Shown here: positions 1 through 6,214 of the stretch, piece after piece | Numbering within the stretch: the stretch's first letter is position 1 | How the letters are laid out: each line of letters begins with the position of its first letter | Assembly: GCA_900554585.1 (NCBI GenBank) | Contig: USHS01000044.1 | Location: forward strand, 1-8,540 | Reading direction: 5' to 3' | Source of the DNA: an uncultured Collinsella sp. | GTDB taxonomy: Bacteria; Actinomycetota; Coriobacteriia; Coriobacteriales; Coriobacteriaceae | DNA: 8,540 bases | Notes under the pieces: model-generated | The model's input: the letters and a program-made list of their open reading frames with translations, nothing else | The model's database searches: none | Told to the model about the DNA's origin: nothing | Program-made: the position numbers and the translations under genes

Positions 1-30
1 CAGGCCAGATAACGTGGGCGAACACGTCTG

Positions 31-2106
31 CTAGCGCAGATATGCCTTCGCGTTACTCAGGCTGTAGGCGATCGTCGAGCCGTTGTGCAGGAGCGACGAC
101 GTCTGCGGAGTAATCATGCCGGTAATACCCAGTGCCAAGAGCGCTGAGTTAGTGAGCATCACCTTGGAATACGAGCTCGTCAGACGATCGATGAGTCCCT
201 GGCTCATGCGGCGCAGGCGAACAATCGCGGCGAGATCCGTATCGGTCAGGATGATATCGGCGACCTCCTTGGCGATGTCGCTTCCACCGCCCATGGCCAG
301 ACCCACATCGGCCAAACCGAGCGCCGGCGAATCGTTGACGCCGTCACCCACCATGGCAACGTGGCGTCCCTCGCTCTTAATGCGCTCCACGTACGCGTAT
401 TTGTCCTCGGGCAGCAGCTCGGCCTTAAACTCGTCGACGCCCGCCTCGCGCGCAATGCGCTCGGCCGTGCGCTCGGAGTCGCCCGTAAGCATTACGACAT
501 GCTTGACGCCCAGCGCATGCAGGTCGGCGATGGCCTCACGCACACCAGGTTTGAGCGGATCCTCGATACCGAGCACGCCCACGACCGTGCCGTCGACCGC
601 CAGGTACAGCGGCGACAGGCCCTGCATCTGGGACTCAATTTGCTCCTTAATGTCGGACTCGAGCTGCGCGCTCTCGTCCTCAAACACAAAGTGTGCCGAG
701 CCAATAATTGCGCGACGACCCTCGATGGACGAGGCAATGCCGTGTGCCACGATGTACTCGACCGCAGCGTGACGCTCGCGGTGCTCGAGTCCACGCTCGC
801 GAGCAGCGTTGACGACGGCGCGCGCTACCGGGTGGGGGAAATGCTCCTCCAAGCAAGCGGAAAGGCGCAGAACCTCGTCCTCGCTCCAGCCATCGGTCGT
901 CAGTACGCAAGCCAGGCGCGGCTGCGCCTCGGTCAGCGTGCCGGTCTTATCAAACACAATGGTATCGGCCTTGGCAAACGACTCAAAGTACTTCGCACCC
1001 TTGACCATGACGCCCATCTTGGCGGCATCGCTCATAGCGGTCATGACGGCAACGGAGCCCGTGAGCTTGAGCGCGCACGAGTAGTCGACCATCAGCGCCG
1101 CTGAGGTCTTGATGAGGCTGTGGGTGGTAAGCGCAACCAGGCCCGCGAGCAGGAAGTTCCACGGGACGATCTTGTTGGCAAGGTCCTCCATATGCGACTG
1201 GCCCTCGGACTTGAGCGAGTCGGCCGTCTGCACGAGCGAGACGATTGAGCGCAGTTTGGTTTGCGCCGTATTGGCGCGCACGCGCACCAAGATGCCGCCG
1301 TCTTCCACGACGGTACCGGCGAACACATCGTCGCCCACGCTGCGCTCGACGGCCAGTGGCTCGCCGGTCAGGGTCGCTTGGTTGACCATGGCGCTCCCCT
1401 GTTCGACCACGCCATCAATGCAGATGGACATGCCGGTGCGCACGGCTACCAAGTCGCCAGGCTCAAGCTCGGTGGCGGCAACGCTTACCTCGGTGTCACC
1501 GACCACTTTTTGCGCCTTATCGGGCACGTCGAGCAGCGAGTTGATGAGCTCGTTTTCGCTCATGGCGCGCGTGTAGTCCTCGAGCAATTCGCCCACATTA
1601 AGCAGGAACATCGTCTGGCCCGCGGTGTCAACATCACGCTTGACGAACGAAATGCCGATGGCCGAAGCGTCGAGCACGGGAACGGTCAGGCGCGGTTGCG
1701 CGAGCTCGTGGAGGGCGGCGCGCAAAAAAGCCATGTAACCGGCCACGACAAACACCGCACGCAGGGGCGTCGGCAAGAACCAGCGGCGCGCGTAGTGGGC
1801 GCCGATAAGTGTGGCAAGATCCATGACGAGCTTGTGCTTGCGTGGCTCAAGCTGCATCACGTAGCCCGACTTGGCATCGGCGATAGCTTGAGCATCGAGT
1901 GCGCCCAAGGCGTCGAGCACGCCCGCACGACACTGCTCGTCAAATTCGAGCGCCATCTGGCCAATACGGCCATAAACGCGCACCTTGTGCACGCCGTCAA
2001 TATCGCCGCTGAGCTTAAGAAGTGCATCGAGATCGCTCTCTGGCACAGGACCCGCCAATTGAAGACGGGTCCTGCCGGGGATCTCGCTAATAATCGAGAA
2101 TCTCAT
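31..2106 (-). CDS. fezB: P1B-type metal ATPase, P1B-6/FezB-like (candidate ferrosome ATPase)
   Basis: Membrane P-type ATPase that couples ATP hydrolysis to transition-metal transport. All catalytic parts are visible: actuator TGEP at residues 247-250, phosphorylation DKTGT at 386-390 (D386), the HP pair of P1B enzymes at 425-426, TGD at 541-543 and GDGVNDSPA at 587-595. Hydrophobic segments lie near 93-132, 140-157, 314-360 and 645-690. The metal-site helix reads SCALKL (343-348), so the usual CPC/SPC proline is absent. The N-terminus (about 1-80) resembles a degenerate HMA_2 domain with GRTRL at 11-15 and no CxxC. SCA is the membrane signature I associate with the P1B-6 subgroup, which includes FezB of ferrosomes; iron is the likely cargo, by inference. 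The length, 691 residues, suits an intact P1B enzyme. It starts 18 bases after the small upstream gene with only a weak ribosome site (AGG), so translation is probably coupled. The P1B ATPase call is certain; the FezB call is moderate. Confidence 0.93.
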   Translation of the reverse strand: MRFSIISEIPGRTRLQLAGPVPESDLDALLKLSGDIDGVHKVRVYGRIGQMALEFDEQCRAGVLDALGALDAQAIADAKSGYVMQLEPRKHKLVMDLATLIGAHYARRWFLPTPLRAVFVVAGYMAFLRAALHELAQPRLTVPVLDASAIGISFVKRDVDTAGQTMFLLNVGELLEDYTRAMSENELINSLLDVPDKAQKVVGDTEVSVAATELEPGDLVAVRTGMSICIDGVVEQGSAMVNQATLTGEPLAVERSVGDDVFAGTVVEDGGILVRVRANTAQTKLRSIVSLVQTADSLKSEGQSHMEDLANKIVPWNFLLAGLVALTTHSLIKTSAALMVDYSCALKLTGSVAVMTAMSDAAKMGVMVKGAKYFESFAKADTIVFDKTGTLTEAQPRLACVLTTDGWSEDEVLRLSACLEEHFPHPVARAVVNAARERGLEHRERHAAVEYIVAHGIASSIEGRRAIIGSAHFVFEDESAQLESDIKEQIESQMQGLSPLYLAVDGTVVGVLGIEDPLKPGVREAIADLHALGVKHVVMLTGDSERTAERIAREAGVDEFKAELLPEDKYAYVERIKSEGRHVAMVGDGVNDSPALGLADVGLAMGGGSDIAKEVADIILTDTDLAAIVRLRRMSQGLIDRLTSSYSKVMLTNSALLALGITGMITPQTSSLLHNGSTIAYSLSNAKAYLR

Positions 2107-2124
2107 AGTTTGTGCCTGGGAGCG

Positions 2125-2370
2125 TTACTCGGCTGCCTCGTCAGCAGTGGCCTCGCTCTGGGTGATGTAGGCAGCCTCGGCAACCATGTCATCGACATTG
2201 GCCTTGGCCTGCTCGACCATGTCCTGGTAGCCGTTCTTGATGCGCATGCCGCACGCGATGCCCTGCACGCAGGCATTCTTTACCGGAGCGCTGGTAAGCA
2301 GCTTGATGCCGGCCGTGCCAAGCAGAAAACCGCCACCGACAAGCAGGGTGTTAAAAGTCGACTTCTTCAT
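2125..2370 (-). CDS. fezA: Small single-pass membrane protein, DUF6110-like, candidate FezA
   Basis: 81-residue protein. A short basic start (MKKS) is followed by one hydrophobic, glycine-rich segment at about residues 8-26 (GGG at 12-14, G18, G21). A basic stretch with two cysteines (C34, C40) comes next, then an acidic, alanine-rich helical tail (about 50-81). The ATG at 2368-2370 is chosen because GGGAG sits 7 bases upstream; the same frame stays open further upstream only by running inside the ABC gene. Small proteins of this type (I recall the name DUF6110) sit beside SCA-type P1B ATPases, and ferrosome operons pair FezB with a small membrane protein, FezA. It likely acts with the downstream ATPase in the same membrane. 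The glycine spacing recalls helix-packing motifs of magnetosome-type small proteins, but that is only an impression. Operon membership is strong; the family name is moderate and the function inferred. Confidence 0.8.
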   Translation of the reverse strand: MKKSTFNTLLVGGGFLLGTAGIKLLTSAPVKNACVQGIACGMRIKNGYQDMVEQAKANVDDMVAEAAYITQSEATADEAAE

Positions 2371-2386
2371 GTTGCTTCTCCCTTTT

Positions 2387-2418
2387 GCCGCACAAGCGCG
2401 GCATGGTGCCTTAGCACC
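2387..2418 (-). promoter_or_regulatory. Tandem hairpins in the fezA-fezB leader
   Basis: Two small inverted repeats lie between the candidate promoter and the ribosome site of the small gene: GGTGC/GCACC (2405-2409 and 2414-2418, 4-base loop) and GCCGC/GCGGC (2387-2391 and 2398-2402, 6-base loop). The second ends only about 4 bases from the GGGAG ribosome site (2378-2382), so it could affect access to it. Neither is followed by a T run, so they do not look like an attenuator. Confidence 0.4.
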
Positions 2419-2451
2419 CGAGTTCATTAGTTTGCTCGAGCACGCTTTTGA

Positions 2452-2480
2452 GACTAGTTTAGTCGAACTATTATGGTCAA
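2452..2480 (-). promoter_or_regulatory. Candidate sigma-70-type promoter for fezA-fezB
   Basis: On the minus strand, TTGACC (2475-2480) matches the -35 box at five of six bases. With a 17-base spacer the -10 box would be CTAGTC (2452-2457); with 18 bases it would be TAGTCT. Both are weak, as in a promoter needing activation or tightly repressed. Transcription would begin near 2445, giving a leader of about 75 bases. Confidence 0.35.
2455..2470. promoter_or_regulatory. Inverted repeat in promoter spacer, candidate metal-regulator operator
   Basis: TAGTT (2455-2459) and AACTA (2466-2470) form a dyad 16 bases wide located inside the proposed spacer of the fezA-fezB promoter, where a bound repressor would block polymerase. 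The spacing and the TAG-TTTAG...AACTA pattern partly resemble DtxR/IdeR-type iron boxes (about 11 of 19 positions by eye). It does not match the classic Fur box. No regulator of that family is encoded in the window. Confidence 0.35.
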
Positions 2481-2497
2481 CCAAAGTTAACCTTTGG
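2481..2497. repeat. Inverted repeat CCAAAG-N5-CTTTGG containing the shared word AGTTAACCTT
   Basis: Perfect six-base arms around a five-base centre, just upstream of the fezA-fezB -35 box and 19 bases past the end of the ABC operon. AGTTAACCTT (2485-2494) recurs exactly at 6125-6134 in the other control region. The stem is short and no T run follows on the minus strand, so an operator fits better than a terminator. Confidence 0.4.
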
Positions 2498-2515
2498 AAA
2501 TCTTGGTCCCCTTTC

Positions 2516-4273
2516 CTACAGCTGCCAGGCAGCCGCTTCCTTTTGCAGTGCGACCATGCGGGCAAATTCTCCGCCTGCCGCCTTAAGCTGCGCCGGAGTG
2601 CCCTGCTCGGCAACCACACCATCCTTGAGCACAACGATTTTGTCGGCATTTTCCACCGTACGCATACGGTGGGCAATAACGATAACCGTCTTACCTGCAA
2701 GCAGACGGGAGAGTGCCTGCTGTACCACGGTCTCATTCTCCACATCCAAGCTTGCCGTCGCCTCGTCCAACAGCACGATGGGCGCGTCTTTGAGCAGCGC
2801 GCGGGCGATGGAGATGCGCTGGCGCTCGCCACCGGAGAGTTTGGAGCCGTTCTCGCCGATCATGGTGTCGTAGCCCTGCGGCATGCGGTTCACGAACTCG
2901 TCGCAGTTGGCGGCACGCGCGGCCGCAAGCACTTCCTCATCGGTGGCATCACGACGCCCGAGGCGGATGTTTCCCATCACCGTGTCGTCAAAGAGCAGCA
3001 CGTCTTGGAACACAATGGCGTAGTCGCGCAGCAGCACCTCGGGATCAACGCTCGCTACATCCACGCCACCCACGGTGACCGTGCCTTCGGTGGCATCCCA
3101 AAAGCGCGCGGCCAGGCGGCTCACCGTAGACTTACCGGAACCCGAAGGACCGACCAGCGCCGTGACCTCGCCTTCCTTGGCGGTAAAGCTCACATCGGTA
3201 AGAACTTTCTCGCCGGCACGGCCGTCCTCGCCCGCACCATAGCCAAATGCCACGTGATCGAACACCACATCGTGGCCCACGGGCTCAAATTTCTCGCTGC
3301 CCCGTGCCACGGGCTCTTCCATGATGGAACGCATGCGCTTGGCAGAGGACTCGGCGGCAAACAGCTCGGACATTAACATTAACGCCTGGTCAAAGGGTGC
3401 ATAGATACGGCTCACCATAAGCAGGAAGGCAAACATCACCAAAAAGTCGACCTGCCCGGAGGCGACCATCGCGGCACCCGTGACCAGCGTGGTGGCAATA
3501 CCCAAACGCAGGATGGCAAAGGCGGAGTTGACCAAAAGCCCGTTAGCGAGCTCGCCCTTGGTGGTCTCGCGCTCCTCGGCATCGATCACGACGTTGAGTC
3601 CCTCAAGATAATACGCCTCCTGGTTGGTGGCGCGGATCTCGCGAACGCAGTCGAGCGTCTCTTGAATTGCCTCGGTAACCTTGACCTTCTCGGCACGCAC
3701 GCGATCGAACACCGGAGTCATGGGGCCGCGTGTTAGATGCAGCACGGCAAAGGCCACGGGAACGCTCCAAAACGCCGCGATCGCCAGCTGCCAGCAAAAG
3801 AACAGCGACGCCACGAACACAATGGCGCTTGCGATGATGGCACCCCAAAGCTCACCCAGCACGTGGCTGTAGGCGTGCTCCATGGCCTGGACGTCGCCCA
3901 TGATGGTCTCGGTTAAATCGGCCAGATCACGACGACCAAAAAACGACAGCGGCAGTTTGCGCAAGCGCTCGGCAATCTCCATACGCTGCTTGCCGCACTC
4001 CTCGTAAAAGATGCAGTAGGTGTAGTAATACTGCTGCCAGTTAGAGGCAAAGAGCAACACGAAAAAGACCAGGAGGCCACCCACGATCGGCAGGGCATCC
4101 GGCAGGTCAGCCCCGCTGGCGAGATGCTCGACAAAGCCGGCCATAACCAGGAATAAAAAGCCCATGCCGGCCATGGTAATGAGATTCGTGAGCGTGGTCC
4201 AGAAAATGCCGCGTTTTACGCCGGCGACGCCTTTATCGGATAGGAAATACTTCTTTTGGAATGAGGCGAACAT
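2516..4273 (-). CDS. ABC half-transporter, second subunit (IrtB/YbtQ-like)
   Basis: 585-residue fused membrane and ATPase protein of the exporter-fold class. Hydrophobic segments lie near 25-47, 61-83, 140-160, 162-180, 250-272 and 277-295, giving six membrane helices. The ATPase domain (about 335-585) is complete: Walker A GPSGSGKST 375-383, Q-loop Q423, signature LSGGERQ 479-485, Walker B ending LLDE (E504), D-loop SLD 508-510 and switch H535. About ten extra glycine- and acid-rich residues (346-355) separate the adenine-stacking Y345 from the core. The ATG abuts the TAA of the upstream half-transporter, and GGGAGG lies inside that gene's end, so the two are translationally coupled and should form a heterodimer. 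By itself the sequence would pass for a generic lipid or drug exporter; the partner and the AraC neighbour favour a siderophore or metal-chelate importer like IrtAB/YbtPQ. The substrate is not determined. Confidence 0.93.
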   Translation of the reverse strand: MFASFQKKYFLSDKGVAGVKRGIFWTTLTNLITMAGMGFLFLVMAGFVEHLASGADLPDALPIVGGLLVFFVLLFASNWQQYYYTYCIFYEECGKQRMEIAERLRKLPLSFFGRRDLADLTETIMGDVQAMEHAYSHVLGELWGAIIASAIVFVASLFFCWQLAIAAFWSVPVAFAVLHLTRGPMTPVFDRVRAEKVKVTEAIQETLDCVREIRATNQEAYYLEGLNVVIDAEERETTKGELANGLLVNSAFAILRLGIATTLVTGAAMVASGQVDFLVMFAFLLMVSRIYAPFDQALMLMSELFAAESSAKRMRSIMEEPVARGSEKFEPVGHDVVFDHVAFGYGAGEDGRAGEKVLTDVSFTAKEGEVTALVGPSGSGKSTVSRLAARFWDATEGTVTVGGVDVASVDPEVLLRDYAIVFQDVLLFDDTVMGNIRLGRRDATDEEVLAAARAANCDEFVNRMPQGYDTMIGENGSKLSGGERQRISIARALLKDAPIVLLDEATASLDVENETVVQQALSRLLAGKTVIVIAHRMRTVENADKIVVLKDGVVAEQGTPAQLKAAGGEFARMVALQKEAAAWQL

Positions 4274-6100
4274 TTAGGCCTCGCCTCCCTTCGTGACGGC
4301 GGCATCCGCGGTCGCTGCAGTGATTTTCCAGCTCGCGGCCTGTTCGTATTCGGCCCACATCTTGGCATACAGACCATTTTGGGACAGCAACTCGGCATGG
4401 GTACCTGACTCCTGCACGCTGCCCTGGTTGAGCACCACGATTTGGTCTGCGCCCACCACGGTTGAAAGCCGGTGCGCAATCATAATGACCGTGCGACCCG
4501 CCGCCAGCTTGCTAAAGGCGCGCTGGATGAGCGCCTCGTTCTCGGGATCGGCAAACGCCGTGGCCTCATCGAGCACCACGATAGGCGCGTCTTTAAGGAT
4601 TGCGCGGGCGAGTGCCACGCGCTGGACCTCGCCGCCCGAAAGATATGCCCCGCCGGCCCCGAGCATGGTATTGATGCCCTGTGGGAGCTTGGCCACAATG
4701 TCGTCGCACTGAGCTGCGGAGAGGGCCGCACGCACTTCGTCGTCAGTGGCCGTAGGCTTGGAGGCGCGCACGTTATCGGCAAGTGTTTGCCGGAACAGCT
4801 GGTTGGTCTGGAACACAAAGGCGACCTGGTCCATAAGCTCGTGCGGATCCATATCGCGAACGTCCACACCGCCTACGAGCACTCGACCCGAGGAAACATC
4901 CCAAAAACGCGGGATCAGGCTTGCACAGGTTGATTTACCGCCACCCGAGGGACCCACCAGGGCGAGGGTGCTACCCGCGGAAACGCTAAAACTCGCATGG
5001 TTGACGGCAGGCGCTTCGGCGCCCTCGTAGGTAAAGCTCACGTCCTCAAATCGTACGTCGCTGCCGGCAGGGTACTTGGGTTGGGCGGGCACGGAGAGCT
5101 GCTTGGAATCCATGATGCTTCGGATGCGAGCCAGCGAATCGGCACTCATCTGAGAGGCCTCGCCCACAAACATGAGCTTGGTCATGGCCGTCGGTACCAC
5201 GGCCGAAAATATCGCGTAAAACGTGAAGTTTGCCATAAAATGCGCGAAGTCCGTCTCGCCCGGCGCCAACAGCAACGCCACGGGCAGCAGGAATGCCACA
5301 AGGCCATTGAGCGCGGTAAGGTTGAGTACCTGCGGACCTCGGCAGAACGTGCCCGCATAGCTTTGTGCCATGTCGGCGTATTCGGCGATCGCATCGTGGA
5401 AAGCCTTAAAGGAGTAGACCGTCTGCTGAAACACCTTGACCACGGGGATGCCGCGTACGTATTCGGTGCCGGTCTTGTTCATCTTGACCAGCGCTCCCAT
5501 GTAGGCCTTCATGAACTCGGCGCCTTTGCCGCTCATCATGGTGGCCATGGCGCCAAACGAAACGACGACCGAGATAAGGCATGCCACCCCCAAACGCCAA
5601 TCGAGGGCGAAAAGCAGCACGAGCAGGCCTGCGACCATGGCGGTGGCGCCGGCGATATCGGGCAGCATGTGCGCGAGCAGGGTCTCGGTGGAGGCGGCGC
5701 ATCCGTCTACAATACGGCGCAGCTCACCGGTGGAGTGCGTGTCAAAGTAGCCAAGCGGCAGCTTAAGCAGGTGCTCGCTCGTAGTCTTGCGGATATTGGA
5801 CGCGCAGCGAAACGCAGACAGGTGCGTGCACATGAGCCCCACGAAATAAACTACGATGCTTGCCAGGGCAAACCCCACGGCCCACCAGCCATACATCGCG
5901 ATATCGGTGGCTTCGCTCCAGTTAGGCGCCACAGCGATAAGGTCTCGCGCGACAAACCAGATGCACACGTACGGGTCAAAGCTCAGCAGCTGCGAGAGCG
6001 CCGAGAGCGCCATGCCCAAATAAGTTAGGAATTTACGGTCGCCGGCATATGCAAGCAGCTCGCCGATACCGCCGCCTTCCCTTTTTGATCCCTTTGCCAT
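4274..6100 (-). CDS. ABC half-transporter, first subunit (IrtA/YbtP-like)
   Basis: 608-residue half-transporter. Hydrophobic segments lie near 24-57, 70-92, 148-165, 170-188, 258-279 and 288-311. The ATPase domain (about 348-590) has Walker A GPSGGGKST 383-391, Q431, signature LSGGEVQ 487-493, Walker B VVLDE (E512) and switch H543, so it looks active. The D-loop region reads AFADPENE (515-522), a pattern I associate with the siderophore-importing IrtA/YbtP/YbtQ group; typical exporters have SLD. There is no N-terminal siderophore-reductase domain like that of mycobacterial IrtA. The ATG at 6098-6100 has AAGGA five bases upstream. It is the first gene of a two-gene operon read away from an AraC regulator, the same kind of partner that controls ybtPQ. 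Import of a ferric chelate is inferred; export of a small molecule or peptide remains possible. Confidence 0.93.
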   Translation of the reverse strand: MAKGSKREGGGIGELLAYAGDRKFLTYLGMALSALSQLLSFDPYVCIWFVARDLIAVAPNWSEATDIAMYGWWAVGFALASIVVYFVGLMCTHLSAFRCASNIRKTTSEHLLKLPLGYFDTHSTGELRRIVDGCAASTETLLAHMLPDIAGATAMVAGLLVLLFALDWRLGVACLISVVVSFGAMATMMSGKGAEFMKAYMGALVKMNKTGTEYVRGIPVVKVFQQTVYSFKAFHDAIAEYADMAQSYAGTFCRGPQVLNLTALNGLVAFLLPVALLLAPGETDFAHFMANFTFYAIFSAVVPTAMTKLMFVGEASQMSADSLARIRSIMDSKQLSVPAQPKYPAGSDVRFEDVSFTYEGAEAPAVNHASFSVSAGSTLALVGPSGGGKSTCASLIPRFWDVSSGRVLVGGVDVRDMDPHELMDQVAFVFQTNQLFRQTLADNVRASKPTATDDEVRAALSAAQCDDIVAKLPQGINTMLGAGGAYLSGGEVQRVALARAILKDAPIVVLDEATAFADPENEALIQRAFSKLAAGRTVIMIAHRLSTVVGADQIVVLNQGSVQESGTHAELLSQNGLYAKMWAEYEQAASWKITAATADAAVTKGGEA

Positions 6101-6214
6101 GAGGTTCCTTTCTAACGGCTTGAGAGTTAACCTTAATCAACTTATCATTGATATGTTAGCCAAGGCACACAATCGAGCCAGGCGTGGACGTTTCCGCAAA
6201 GGAAGGGGACGCTT
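6101..6214. promoter_or_regulatory. Divergent control region between ABC operon and AraC gene
   Basis: This 114-base AT-richer gap must hold the promoters of both genes. Visible elements are a perfect dyad TATCA-T-TGATA at 6143-6153, AGTTAACCTT at 6125-6134 (identical to 2485-2494), and a direct repeat GTTA(A/G)CC at 6126-6132 and 6155-6161, start to start 29 bases. AraC proteins often bind spaced direct repeats. I could not fix convincing -35/-10 pairs. TTAACC (6127-6132) with GATATG (6150-6155) is the best plus-strand guess. Confidence 0.5.
6125..6134. repeat. Shared 10-base word AGTTAACCTT
   Basis: Exact same-orientation copy of 2485-2494. Both copies lie in non-coding control regions, upstream of the two minus-strand operons; I saw no third copy when reading the window. 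Confidence 0.45.

Noticed and set aside
1261..2430. Long plus-strand open frame of 389 codons
   Set aside because: It lies antisense to the ATPase and small gene, encodes His/Ala-rich sequence with no domain, and is expected as a GC-rich shadow frame.
2481..2497. Inverted repeat as terminator of the ABC operon
   Set aside because: The stem is only six base pairs with no T run. It also overlaps the start of the next promoter and contains the repeated word, so an operator is more likely.
2371..2832. Upstream extension of the small membrane protein to 235 residues
   Set aside because: The extension runs through the promoter region and inside the ABC gene in another frame, is Arg/Ser-rich, and ignores the good ribosome site before the internal ATG.
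2237..3376. Plus-strand open frame of 379 codons
   Set aside because: Antisense to the ABC gene and its downstream region; no recognisable motif or ribosome site. The minus-strand gene shows all ABC motifs.
4997..6028. Plus-strand open frame of 343 codons
   Set aside because: Antisense to the first ABC subunit, with low-complexity His/Arg-rich composition.
2516..6100. ABC pair as a plain multidrug exporter
   Set aside because: Not excluded, but the FADPENE motif and the AraC partner fit the siderophore-importer group better.
6143..6153. TATCA-T-TGATA as a classic Fur box
   Set aside because: It lacks the 7-1-7 TGATAAT arrangement; only the short dyad is present.
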